Part shown: positions 6,600 through 14,135 of the stretch, piece after piece
How the letters are laid out: each line of letters starts with the position of its first letter
How positions within the stretch are numbered: position 1 is the first letter of the stretch
Origin: Pseudomonadota bacterium
GTDB taxonomy: Bacteria; Pseudomonadota; Alphaproteobacteria; Sphingomonadales; Sphingomonadaceae
DNA length: 14,135 nt
Assembly (NCBI GenBank): GCA_023426225.1
Contig: JAFABD010000063.1
Span: forward strand, 1-14,135
Direction of reading: 5' to 3'
Made by a program: the position numbers and the translations under genes
The notes under the pieces: generated by a model
Database searches by the model: none
What the model was told of the DNA's origin: nothing
The model's input: the letters and a program-made list of their open reading frames with translations, nothing else

Positions 6600-6631
6600 G
6601 CGCGGGATCAAAATGCAGCAAGATCCCGCGC
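6600..6631 (+). terminator. hairpin after uppP
   Basis: GCGCGGGATC (6600-6609) and GATCCCGCGC (6622-6631) form perfect 10-bp arms around a 12-base A-rich loop, 18 bases after the uppP stop. The T-richer stretch TTGATATTTT comes only about 12 bases later, so it is not a textbook intrinsic terminator, but it is the best candidate for the uppP 3' end. Confidence 0.5.
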
Positions 6632-6640
6632 CGTCTGCGC

Positions 6641-6722
6641 CCTTGATATTTTAAGACAGCAAAGCTGCCATACTTTCCATTTTTTGCGTGACTCGCCCAA
6701 CTCACGCATGTATCGAACGCGC
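6641..6722 (+). promoter_or_regulatory. AT-rich promoter region of the glutamate synthase operon
   Basis: This stretch is strikingly AT-rich for its surroundings. It has a possible -35 TTGATA (6643-6648) and -10-like CATACT (6669-6674), but the 20-base spacing is poor, so the exact promoter is uncertain. Downstream, TGCGTGA (6685-6691) and TCACGCA (6702-6708) form a 7-bp dyad with a 10-base spacer just before the gltD start. It could be an operator or a 5'-leader hairpin. I saw no clear sigma-54 (GGCAC-N5-TTGC) site. Confidence 0.4.
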
Positions 6723-8207
6723 ATGGCCGAGAATCCCATGCTCAAGTTCGTGACGCGCCCTCAGGCGTACCCGTCGAAGCGCCCCGCGGCGCCGCGCGCG
6801 AAGGATTTCAAGGAAATCGCCGACCGCTTTGCGCCGCCCGAGGCGGAATCGCAGGCGGGGCGCTGCTCGCAGTGCGGCGTGCCCTATTGCTCGGTGCACT
6901 GCCCGCTCCACAATCACATCCCCGACTGGCTGCGGCTCACCGCCGAAGGCCGGCTCGAGGAGGCGTATCAGCTCTCGAACAGCACCTCGACGATGCCCGA
7001 GATCTGCGGCCGCATCTGTCCGCAGGACCGGCTGTGCGAGGGCAATTGCGTGATCGAGTTCTCGGGGCACGGCGCGGTCACGATCGGCTCGGTCGAAAAG
7101 TTCATCACCGACACCGCCTGGGAAAAGGGGTGGGTCGCCCCCGTCGCGGTCGGGCGCGCCCGCGGCCAGTCGGTCGGCATCATCGGCGCCGGTCCCGCCG
7201 GGCTCACCGCCGCCGAATATCTGCGCGTCGAGGGCTATGACGTGCATGTCTATGACCGGCACGACCGTGCGGGCGGGCTGCTCACCTATGGCATTCCTGG
7301 CTTCAAGCTCGAAAAGGAAGTGGTGATGCGCCGCGTCGCCCGGCTCGAGCAGGCCGGCATCCACTTCCATCTCGGCTTTGCGGTGGGCGCGGATGCGACG
7401 CTTGCCGAACTGCGCGCGCGCCACGACGCGCTGCTGATCGCCACCGGCGTCTACAAGCCGCGCGCGATCAAGGCGCCCGGCGTCGGCGCGGCGGGAATCG
7501 TCGACGCGCTCGACTATCTGATCGCGTCGAACCGCAAGGGCTTCGGCGATGCCGTCCCCGCGTTCGACGACGGCAGCCTCAACGCGCTGGGCAAGCATGT
7601 CGTCGTGATCGGCGGCGGCGACACCGCGATGGACTGCGTCCGCACCGCGGTTCGTCAGGGCGCCGCCAGCGTGAAGTGCCTCTATCGCCGCGACCGTGCG
7701 AACATGCCCGGCTCGCAGCGCGAGGTCGCCAATGCCGAGGAGGAGGGTGTCGAGTTCGTCTGGCTCTCCGCGCCCGACGCCTTTGACGGCGATGCCCGCG
7801 TCACCGGCGTCCGCGCCAGCCGGATGCGGCTCGGCGCGCCCGACGCCTCGGGCCGACGCGCCCCCGAACCCGATCCGGGCAGCGGTTTCCAGCTCAAGGC
7901 CGATCTGGTCATCAAGGCGCTCGGTTTCGAGCCAGAGGATCTGCCCCGGCTGTTCGGCGCCGACGAACTCGGCGTCACGCGCTGGGGAACGCTGCGCACC
8001 GACGGCAAGACGATGATGACCAGCCTCGACGGCGTGTTCGCCGCCGGCGACATCGTGCGCGGCGCCAGCCTGGTCGTCTGGGCGATCCGCGACGGGCGCG
8101 ACGTGGCGGCGCACATGCATGGCTGGCTTCAGGCGCGCGCATCCGCCGCGGCCTCCCGGCCCGCATCCGCGGCCGTCGCCGCCCAGCCTGCGGAGAGCCT
8201 GGCATGA
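6723..8207 (+). CDS. gltD: glutamate synthase (NADPH) small subunit
   Basis: Electron-input subunit of NADPH-dependent glutamate synthase: it oxidises NADPH at FAD and passes electrons through Fe-S clusters to GltB. From the ATG at 6723 it has 494 residues. The N-terminal cysteines C48, C51, C56, C60 and C95, C99, C105, C109 are the conserved two 4Fe-4S sets. The FAD motif is GAGPAG (155-160), the NADPH motif VVIGGGDTAMD (294-304), and the C-terminal FAD motif GVFAAGDIVRGAS (437-449). The last 24 or so residues form an Ala/Ser/Pro-rich tail not needed by the fold. Starts at 6684 (TTG), 6708, 6723 and 6738 are in frame and none has a strong ribosome site. I chose 6723 because MAENPMLKFV fits the usual start. 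It overlaps the next gene by ATGA. Confidence 0.94.
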   Translation: MAENPMLKFVTRPQAYPSKRPAAPRAKDFKEIADRFAPPEAESQAGRCSQCGVPYCSVHCPLHNHIPDWLRLTAEGRLEEAYQLSNSTSTMPEICGRICPQDRLCEGNCVIEFSGHGAVTIGSVEKFITDTAWEKGWVAPVAVGRARGQSVGIIGAGPAGLTAAEYLRVEGYDVHVYDRHDRAGGLLTYGIPGFKLEKEVVMRRVARLEQAGIHFHLGFAVGADATLAELRARHDALLIATGVYKPRAIKAPGVGAAGIVDALDYLIASNRKGFGDAVPAFDDGSLNALGKHVVVIGGGDTAMDCVRTAVRQGAASVKCLYRRDRANMPGSQREVANAEEEGVEFVWLSAPDAFDGDARVTGVRASRMRLGAPDASGRRAPEPDPGSGFQLKADLVIKALGFEPEDLPRLFGADELGVTRWGTLRTDGKTMMTSLDGVFAAGDIVRGASLVVWAIRDGRDVAAHMHGWLQARASAAASRPASAAVAAQPAESLA

Positions 8208-8806
8208 TCCGCCGTTGCATGCTCTGCCTTGTCGCGGCGCTCGTCGTCGCCACGCCTGCTGCGGCGCAGAATGCCGCACCGACACCGGCACTGGCACCGC
8301 CCCCGGCAACCGCCGCCGCGCCCGATCCCGCGCGGGTCGCGGCCGCGACGCAACTCATCGCGCGACTGCTGCCCGCGGACCGTGCCGAGGCGATGATCGA
8401 CCAGATGATCCGGCCGACGATGGGCAATCTGCACGCCGCGATGGCGCAGGCGCCCGAACTGAAGGCGGCCTTTGCCCGCAACCCCAAGGCCAGGGCGGCG
8501 CTCGACGCCTTTGTCGCAGACGAGATCGCGCGCTCGAGCACCATCGTCAAACAGGCGCTGCCCACGCTGCGCACGGCGATGGCGCGCGCCTATGCCCGCC
8601 GCTTCACCGAGGCGCAGCTCAACGAGATTGCGGCCTTTTTCGATACGCCGACGGGTCGGCTCTACGCCGAACAGGCGCCCACCATCATGGGCGATCCCGA
8701 CATCCTCGCCGCACAGCGCGCGATGATGACCCAGGCGATGCAGGGCGTGGCCGAACGCGCCCAGGCGATGGCGGCAAAGCTCGCCGCAGAACAGGACAGG
8801 AAGTGA
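8204..8806 (+). CDS. exported DUF2059-type protein inside the glutamate synthase operon
   Basis: A 200-residue protein with a clear Sec signal peptide: RR at residues 3-4, a hydrophobic core (residues 7-17) and an AAA cut site near residue 21. An Ala/Pro-rich linker (about 22-46) follows. The mature helical domain (about 47-190) contains features typical of DUF2059 proteins, including FTEAQLNEIAAFFDTPTGR (about 136-154). The function of the family is unknown. The protein should act in the periplasm, whereas glutamate synthase is cytoplasmic. Its ATG overlaps the gltD stop (ATGA) and its own stop overlaps the gltB start (TGATG), so it is certainly transcribed with them and probably coupled in translation. 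C5 and C8 lie within the signal peptide and are not in a convincing lipobox. Assignment to DUF2059 is by recognition of the C-terminal motif and context. Confidence 0.8.
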   Translation: MIRRCMLCLVAALVVATPAAAQNAAPTPALAPPPATAAAPDPARVAAATQLIARLLPADRAEAMIDQMIRPTMGNLHAAMAQAPELKAAFARNPKARAALDAFVADEIARSSTIVKQALPTLRTAMARAYARRFTEAQLNEIAAFFDTPTGRLYAEQAPTIMGDPDILAAQRAMMTQAMQGVAERAQAMAAKLAAEQDRK

Positions 8807-11800
8807 TGACCAAGACGCTGGCCGCCGAGCGCGAGCGCCTCGCCCGCGAGGGCATGTACCGCCCCGAATTCGAAGGTGATGCCTGCGGCGTCGGCCTGGT
8901 CGCCGCGACCGACGGCCAGCCGAGCCGCCGCGTCGTCCAGTCGGCGATCGACGCGCTCAAGGCGGTGTGGCACCGCGGCGCGGTCGATGCCGACGGCAAG
9001 ACCGGCGACGGCGCGGGGATCCATGTCGACCTGCCGCTGCGCTTCTTCGACGAGGCGATCGCCGCTTCGGGGCACCGCATGCTCCCCAACCGGCTCGCGG
9101 TCGGCATGATCTTCCTTCCGCGCACCGACCTGTCGGCGCAGGAAACGTGCCGCACGATCGTCGAGAGCGAGATCATCGACGCGGGCTACACCATCTATGG
9201 CTGGCGTCAGGTGCCCGTCGACGTCGCGGTGATCGGCCAGAAGGCGCAGGCGACCCGGCCCGAGATCGAACAGATCATGATCGCCGGGCCCGAACCCGCG
9301 GCAATGGACGCCGCCGAGTTCGAGCGCCAGCTCTACCTGATCCGCCGCCGCATCGAAAAGCGCGTGATCGCGGCGCAGGTCGGCGGCTTCTACATCTGCT
9401 CGCTGTCGTGCCGCTCGATCATCTACAAGGGGCTGTTCCTCGCCGAATCGCTGTCGGACTTCTATCCCGACCTCAAGGACGAGCGCTTCGTCAGCCGCGT
9501 CGCGATCTTCCATCAGCGCTATTCGACCAACACCTTCCCGCAATGGTGGCTGGCGCAGCCGTTCCGCTGCCTCGCGCACAATGGCGAGATCAACACGATC
9601 CGCGGCAACAAGAACTGGATGCTCAGCCACGAGATCAAGATGGCGAGCATCGCGTTCGGCGAGCATAGCGAGGACATCAAGCCCGTGATCCCGGCGGGCG
9701 CGTCGGATACCGCCGCGCTCGACGCGGTGTTCGAGGCGATCTGCCGCTCGGGCCGCGACGCCCCCACCGCCAAGCTGATGCTGGTGCCCGAATCGCTGGG
9801 CGAGGATACCGCGGCGACGCACCAGGCGATGTACCAGTATCTCGCCAGCGTGATGGAGCCGTGGGACGGCCCCGCCGCGCTCGCGATGACCGACGGCCGC
9901 TGGGTGGTCGCGGGGATGGACCGCAACGCGCTGCGCCCCTTGCGCTACACGCGCACCGCCGACGGGCTGCTGATCGTCGGTTCGGAAACGGGCATGGTCC
10001 AGGTTCCCGAATCGAGCGTGCTCGCCAAGGGACGGCTGGGGCCGGGCCAGATGATCGCGATCGACCTCGATCGCGGCGAGCTGTTCGACGACCAGGCGAT
10101 CAAGGACCGGATCGCGGGCGAGCTCGACTATGCGGCGATGATCCAGGGCTTCCTGACGATCGACGACCTGCCCCGGGTCGAGGCGGACACCCCGATCCGC
10201 GACCGCGCCGAACTCGCGCGCCGCCAGGTCGCGGCGGGCCAGACGCTCGAGGATCTCGAACTGATCCTCGCGCCGATGGTCGAGGCGGGCAAGGAAGCGA
10301 TCGGGTCGATGGGCGACGACACGCCGCTCGCGGTCATTTCGGACAAGCCGCGCCTCATCAGCCAGTTCTTCCGCCAGAATTTCAGCCAGGTCACCAACCC
10401 GCCGATCGACCCGTTGCGCGAACGCCATGTGATGTCGCTCAAGACGCGCTTCGGCAACCTCGCCAACATCCTCGACAAGGAGGCGAATGCCAGCCGCGTG
10501 CTGGTGCTCGACAGCCCGGTGCTCACCAATGCCGACTGGACGCGGCTCAAGGCGCATTTCGGCGCGCAGGCGGCGGAAATCGACTGCACCTTCGACGCTG
10601 CGGGCGGCGCCGATGCGCTGCGCGCCGCGATCATGCGCATCCGCAACGAGGCCGAACAGGCGGTGCGTGCGGGGCGGACCGAATTGTTCCTCACCGACGA
10701 ACATATCGGGCGCGACCGCGTGGCGATCGCGGGGGTGCTCGCCGCCGCCGCGGTGCACACGCACCTCGTCCGCCGCGGGCTGCGTTCCTATGCCAGCATC
10801 AACGTGCGCGCCGCCGAATGCCTCGACACGCATTATTATGCGGTGCTGATCGGCGTCGGCGCGACCACGGTGAACGCCTATCTGACCGAGGCGGCGATCA
10901 TCGACCGCCAGTCGCGCGGGCTGTTCGGCGATCTCGGCGTCGCCGATTGCCTCCAGCGGCACCGCAAGGCGATCGAGGAAGGGCTGCTCAAGATCCTCTC
11001 CAAGATGGGGATCGCGGTCATCAGCTCGTATCGCGGCGGCTACAACTTCGAATCGGTCGGGCTCAGCCGCGCGCTGGTCAACGACCTGTTCCCGGGCATG
11101 CCGAGCAAGATTTCGGGCGAAGGCTATGCCTCGCTCCATCTGTCGGCGATCCTGCGCCACCAGGCGGCGTTCGACGGCGCGGTTGCGACGCTGCCGATCG
11201 GCGGCTTCTATCGCCAGCGCAACGGCGGCGAGACGCATGCCTATTCGGCGCAGCTGATGCACCAGCTCCAGACCGCGGTCGCGACCGACAGCTATTCGGG
11301 CTATCTCGCCTTTTCGCGCGGCGTGCGCGACATGCCGCCGGTCTATCTGCGCGACCTGCTCGAATTCAACTATCCGGCCGAGGGCGTGCCGATCGACCAG
11401 GTCGAGGCGATCACCGAGATCCGCAAGCGCTTCGTCACCCCCGGCATGTCGCTCGGCGCGCTCAGCCCCGAGGCGCACGAGACGCTGGCGATCGCGATGA
11501 ACCGTATCGGCGCGCGCGCGGTGTCGGGCGAGGGCGGCGAGGACCGCAGCCGCTACACGCCCTATGACAATGGCGACAACGCCAACTCGACGATCAAGCA
11601 GGTCGCGTCGGGGCGCTTCGGCGTCACTGCCGAATATCTCAACGCCTGCGACGAGATCGAGATCAAGGTCGCCCAGGGCGCCAAGCCCGGCGAGGGCGGC
11701 CAGCTCCCGGGCTTCAAGGTCACCGAGTTTATCGCCAAACTGCGCCATGCGACGCCCGGCGTCACGCTGATCTCGCCGCCGCCGCACCATGACATCTATT

Positions 11801-13320
11801 CGATCGAGGATCTGGCGCAGCTCATCTACGACCTCAAGCAGATCAATCCGCGCGCGCGGGTGTGCGTCAAGCTGGTCAGCTCGGCGGGCATCGGCACCGT
11901 CGCGGCGGGCGTCGCAAAGGCGCATGCGGACGTGATCCTCGTCTCGGGCCATGTCGGCGGCACCGGCGCCTCGCCGATGACGTCGATCAAGTACGCCGGC
12001 ACGCCGTGGGAAATGGGGCTGTCGGAGGTCAACCAGACGCTCACGCTCAACGGGCTGCGCGGCCGCGTGACGCTGCGCACCGACGGCGGGCTCAAGACCG
12101 GGCGCGACATCGTCATCGCCGCGATCCTCGGCGCCGAGGAGTTCGGCATCGGCACGCTCAGCCTCGTCGCGATGGGCTGCATCATGGTGCGCCAGTGCCA
12201 TTCGAACACCTGCCCCGTGGGCGTCTGCACGCAGGACGAGCGGCTGCGCCAGAAGTTCGTCGGCACGCCGGAAAAGGTCATCAACCTGATGAGCTTCATC
12301 GCCGAGGAAGTGCGCGAGATCCTCGCCCGGCTCGGCTGCAAGAGCCTCGACGAGGTGATCGGCCGCACCGAGCTGCTCCGCCAGGTCAGCCGCGGCGCCG
12401 AGCATCTCGACGATCTCGACCTCAACCCGATCCTCGCCAAGGTCGATGCCGACGAGGCCAATCGCCGCTTCAGCCTCGCCACCTTCCGCAACGCGGTGCC
12501 CGACAGCCTCGATGCCCAGATGATCAAGGACGCCGCACCCGTCTTTGCGCGCGGCGAGAAGATGCAGCTCACCTATTCGGTCCGCAACACGCACCGCGCG
12601 GTGGGCACGCGCCTGTCGTCCGAGGTGACGCGCCGCTTCGGCATGTCGACGCTTGCCGACGGCCATGTCCATGTCCGGCTGCGCGGTTCGGCGGGCCAGT
12701 CGCTCGGCGCATTCCTGTGCAAGGGCATCACGCTCGAGGTGTTCGGCGACGCCAACGATTATGTCGGCAAGGGGCTTTCGGGCGGCGTCATCGTCGTGCG
12801 GCCGATGGTCAGCTCGCCGATCGAATCGTGGAAGAACACGATCATCGGCAACACCGTGCTCTACGGCGCGACCTCGGGCCGGCTGTTCGCGGCGGGCCAG
12901 GCGGGCGAGCGCTTCGCGGTGCGCAACTCGGGCGCCGACGTCGTGGTCGAAGGCTGCGGCGCGAACGGCTGCGAGTATATGACCGGGGGCACCGCGGTGG
13001 TGCTGGGCCGCGTCGGCATGAACTTCGGCGCGGGCATGACCGGCGGCATGGCGTTCGTCTACGACGCCGACGGCAGCTTCGCCCGGCACGCCAACCCCGA
13101 AAGCATCGTCTGGCAGCGCGTCGCTTCGGCGCACTGGGAGGCGCGGCTGCGCGAACTGGTGCTCCAGCATGCCGAGGCGACCGACAGCCGCTGGTCGCGC
13201 GGGCTGATCGAGGACTGGGAGCAGGTGCTCGGCCATTTCTGGCAGGTCGTGCCCCGGGAGATGCTCTCGCGCCTCGCGCATCCGCTCGACGATCATGCCG
13301 AGGCGGTCGCCGCCGAATGA
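8806..13320 (+). CDS. gltB: glutamate synthase (NADPH) large subunit
   Basis: Catalytic subunit that hydrolyses glutamine and channels the ammonia to 2-oxoglutarate, forming two glutamates. The protein has 1504 residues. The class II glutaminase domain (about 27-430) should begin at C27 (GDACGVG) after removal of a 26-residue propeptide; HQRYSTN (236-242) and HNGEIN (258-263) belong to it. A central linker domain (about 470-770) is followed by the FMN synthase domain (about 830-1210) with SGEGGED (907-913) and SGHVGGTGASPMTS (from 1047). The 3Fe-4S cysteines are C1125, C1131 and C1136 (CIMVRQCHSNTC). The C-terminal beta-helix (about 1270-1480) has Gly-rich repeats such as GMNFGAGMTGGMAF. The ATG at 8806 overlaps the preceding stop and has AGGAAG upstream. 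M17 is a possible alternative start that would leave a 10-residue propeptide. The gene appears intact. Confidence 0.97.
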   Translation: MTKTLAAERERLAREGMYRPEFEGDACGVGLVAATDGQPSRRVVQSAIDALKAVWHRGAVDADGKTGDGAGIHVDLPLRFFDEAIAASGHRMLPNRLAVGMIFLPRTDLSAQETCRTIVESEIIDAGYTIYGWRQVPVDVAVIGQKAQATRPEIEQIMIAGPEPAAMDAAEFERQLYLIRRRIEKRVIAAQVGGFYICSLSCRSIIYKGLFLAESLSDFYPDLKDERFVSRVAIFHQRYSTNTFPQWWLAQPFRCLAHNGEINTIRGNKNWMLSHEIKMASIAFGEHSEDIKPVIPAGASDTAALDAVFEAICRSGRDAPTAKLMLVPESLGEDTAATHQAMYQYLASVMEPWDGPAALAMTDGRWVVAGMDRNALRPLRYTRTADGLLIVGSETGMVQVPESSVLAKGRLGPGQMIAIDLDRGELFDDQAIKDRIAGELDYAAMIQGFLTIDDLPRVEADTPIRDRAELARRQVAAGQTLEDLELILAPMVEAGKEAIGSMGDDTPLAVISDKPRLISQFFRQNFSQVTNPPIDPLRERHVMSLKTRFGNLANILDKEANASRVLVLDSPVLTNADWTRLKAHFGAQAAEIDCTFDAAGGADALRAAIMRIRNEAEQAVRAGRTELFLTDEHIGRDRVAIAGVLAAAAVHTHLVRRGLRSYASINVRAAECLDTHYYAVLIGVGATTVNAYLTEAAIIDRQSRGLFGDLGVADCLQRHRKAIEEGLLKILSKMGIAVISSYRGGYNFESVGLSRALVNDLFPGMPSKISGEGYASLHLSAILRHQAAFDGAVATLPIGGFYRQRNGGETHAYSAQLMHQLQTAVATDSYSGYLAFSRGVRDMPPVYLRDLLEFNYPAEGVPIDQVEAITEIRKRFVTPGMSLGALSPEAHETLAIAMNRIGARAVSGEGGEDRSRYTPYDNGDNANSTIKQVASGRFGVTAEYLNACDEIEIKVAQGAKPGEGGQLPGFKVTEFIAKLRHATPGVTLISPPPHHDIYSIEDLAQLIYDLKQINPRARVCVKLVSSAGIGTVAAGVAKAHADVILVSGHVGGTGASPMTSIKYAGTPWEMGLSEVNQTLTLNGLRGRVTLRTDGGLKTGRDIVIAAILGAEEFGIGTLSLVAMGCIMVRQCHSNTCPVGVCTQDERLRQKFVGTPEKVINLMSFIAEEVREILARLGCKSLDEVIGRTELLRQVSRGAEHLDDLDLNPILAKVDADEANRRFSLATFRNAVPDSLDAQMIKDAAPVFARGEKMQLTYSVRNTHRAVGTRLSSEVTRRFGMSTLADGHVHVRLRGSAGQSLGAFLCKGITLEVFGDANDYVGKGLSGGVIVVRPMVSSPIESWKNTIIGNTVLYGATSGRLFAAGQAGERFAVRNSGADVVVEGCGANGCEYMTGGTAVVLGRVGMNFGAGMTGGMAFVYDADGSFARHANPESIVWQRVASAHWEARLRELVLQHAEATDSRWSRGLIEDWEQVLGHFWQVVPREMLSRLAHPLDDHAEAVAAE

Positions 13321-13338
13321 GCGTCGCGCCGCCCCGTC

Positions 13339-13376
13339 CGGCCCCGTTCCGCCCGATGCCGGCGGCGACGGGGCCG
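13339..13376 (+). terminator. long interrupted GC hairpin after gltB
   Basis: CGGCCCCGT (13339-13347) pairs with ACGGGGCCG (13368-13376). Inside, CCGCC (13349-13353) pairs with GGCGG (13361-13365), giving 14 bp in all with a small internal loop and a 7-base terminal loop. It lies 18 bases after the gltB stop. No T-run follows. It could end the gltDB transcript with Rho help or protect its 3' end. Confidence 0.5.
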
Positions 13377-13432
13377 TGCGCGGCACGTCGCGCCTTTACG
13401 CCGCTGCGCCCGCGGGCCTAAAGCGTTCGGCC

Positions 13433-14104
13433 ATGTGGCAACTCTACCAATTCCCGCTCTGCCCCTTCTCGCGCAAGGTCCGCCTGCTGCTGGGTGAGAA
13501 GGGGATCGGCTATGAGCCCGTCCGCGAATCGCCGTGGCAGCGCCGCGACGAGTTCATCGACCTCAACCCCACCGGCCAGACGCCGGTGATGGTCGATACC
13601 GAACGCGGCGTCACGCTGATCGATTCGACCGTGATCTGCGAATTCTTCGAGGAAACGGTCAGCAAGTCGGCGATGCTCAACGGCACCGCGACCGATCGCG
13701 CGGAGATCCGCCGGCTGGTGATCTGGTTCGACACGCATTTCTTCGGCGACATCACCGCGCCGCTGCTCCACGAACGCATGATCAAGCGGCTCGTCTACAA
13801 GACCGCGCCCGACGCCAAGGCGCTGCGCGAGGCGATGAAGGCCGCGGTCGCGCATCTCGACTATATCGACTATCTGCTCGACCACCGCACCTGGCTCGCG
13901 GGCGCGACGATGAGCCTCGCCGATCTTGCCGCGGCCGCGCAGATCTCGATCGCCGACTATCTGGGCGGGATCGACTGGAAGAGCCACGAGCTCGCCAAGC
14001 GCTGGTATATCGGGATGAAGAGCCGCCCCAGCTTCCGGCCGCTGCTCAGCGAGCGGATGGAGGGCATCCAGCCGCCGGCCGAATACGAGAAGCTCGACCT
14101 CTGA
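13433..14104 (+). CDS. fzlA: glutathione-transferase-fold protein, probably FtsZ-binding FzlA
   Basis: A 223-residue GST-fold protein. The N-terminal thioredoxin-like domain (about 1-80) has PLCPFSRKVRLLLGEKG (8-24), the cis-proline motif QTPVMVD and an acidic IDSTVICEFFEE. The all-helical C-terminal domain holds WLAGATMSLADLAAAAQISIADYLGG. FzlA of Caulobacter is a GST-like dimer that binds and curves FtsZ filaments and controls constriction; it is conserved in alphaproteobacteria. From memory of that work a tryptophan near residue 38 and an aspartate in the C-terminal tail matter. Here W35 and D222 in the tail EYEKLDL sit at equivalent places. That supports FzlA over a catalytic GST, but no alignment was run. 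The ATG at 13433 opens on the first strand and lacks a strong ribosome site; the upstream extension overlaps gltB and is not protein-like. A separate promoter is not evident. Confidence 0.7.
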   Translation: MWQLYQFPLCPFSRKVRLLLGEKGIGYEPVRESPWQRRDEFIDLNPTGQTPVMVDTERGVTLIDSTVICEFFEETVSKSAMLNGTATDRAEIRRLVIWFDTHFFGDITAPLLHERMIKRLVYKTAPDAKALREAMKAAVAHLDYIDYLLDHRTWLAGATMSLADLAAAAQISIADYLGGIDWKSHELAKRWYIGMKSRPSFRPLLSERMEGIQPPAEYEKLDL

Positions 14105-14116
14105 CCGGTCGCGTCC

Positions 14117-14135
14117 CGGCGGGCCTATCCCGCCG
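14117..14135 (+). terminator. hairpin after the FzlA-like gene, at window end
   Basis: CGGCGGG (14117-14123) and CCCGCCG (14129-14135) form perfect 7-bp arms around CCTAT, 12 bases after the stop codon. The window ends at the last arm base, so whether a T-run follows cannot be seen. It is a probable terminator. Confidence 0.55.

Noticed and set aside
4575..6611. A 678-residue open frame antisense to the dehydrogenase and uppP genes
   Set aside because: It spans two real genes and the gap between them with low-complexity charged sequence, so it is a GC-driven shadow.
8119..8805. N-terminal extension of the gltB frame
   Set aside because: The extension is a shadow of gltD and the DUF2059 gene; the ATG at 8806 is followed by the normal propeptide and catalytic C27.
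8662..13386. A 1574-residue open frame antisense to gltB
   Set aside because: Its composition is rich in Arg, Asp, Ala and His with no domain pattern. It is a by-product of the GC-rich third positions of gltB, whose own frame has full motifs.
1..14135. CRISPR array, defence system or biosynthetic cluster
   Set aside because: No regularly spaced repeats were seen, and no gene carries motifs of nucleases, toxins, reverse transcriptases or large synthases other than those described.

Overview
The window comes from a GC-rich alphaproteobacterium, most likely a sphingomonad (Sphingomonas or a close relative). The evidence is the very GC-rich core genes, the gltD / DUF2059 / gltB arrangement, a complex I NDUFA9-like dehydrogenase next to uppP, and an FzlA-like glutathione-transferase-fold protein, which is characteristic of alphaproteobacteria. 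The taxonomic call is inference from gene content and protein style, not from a marker gene comparison.

The window has two parts that meet at a tRNA-Leu(CAG) gene (minus strand, 4469-4555). Left of it (1 to about 4471) lies the end of an integrated genomic island. It holds an apparently intact IS21-family insertion sequence (istA and istB, minus strand; its right tip is at 2390 and its left tip is outside the window), a double zinc-ribbon protein gene that the IS has cut (2351-2956), and a 407-residue P4-type tyrosine integrase (3079-4302) next to the tRNA 3' end. This part is visibly less GC-rich than the rest. The integrase leader carries three copies of an 11-base motif, two in tandem and one inverted. 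The inverted copy covers the ribosome binding site, so the leader could fold into a switch-like hairpin or could hold Int/Xis arm sites.

Right of the tRNA (4556-14135) is ordinary chromosome, all on the plus strand: an NDUFA9-like NAD(P)-binding protein, undecaprenyl-diphosphatase UppP, the glutamate synthase operon gltD / DUF2059 lipoprotein-like or periplasmic protein / gltB, and an FzlA-like protein. In the glutamate synthase operon the three genes overlap by 4 and 1 bases (ATGA and TGATG), so they are very probably translated in a coupled way. GltD feeds NADPH electrons to GltB, which makes two glutamates from glutamine and 2-oxoglutarate. The secreted DUF2059 protein between them has no known link to this reaction. 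GC-rich hairpins separate the transcription units (5716-5748, 6600-6631, 13339-13376, 14117-14135).

I saw no CRISPR array, defence cluster or biosynthetic cluster. The parts least explained by known biology are the integrase leader repeats, the zinc-ribbon island protein, and the exported DUF2059 protein locked inside the glutamate synthase operon.
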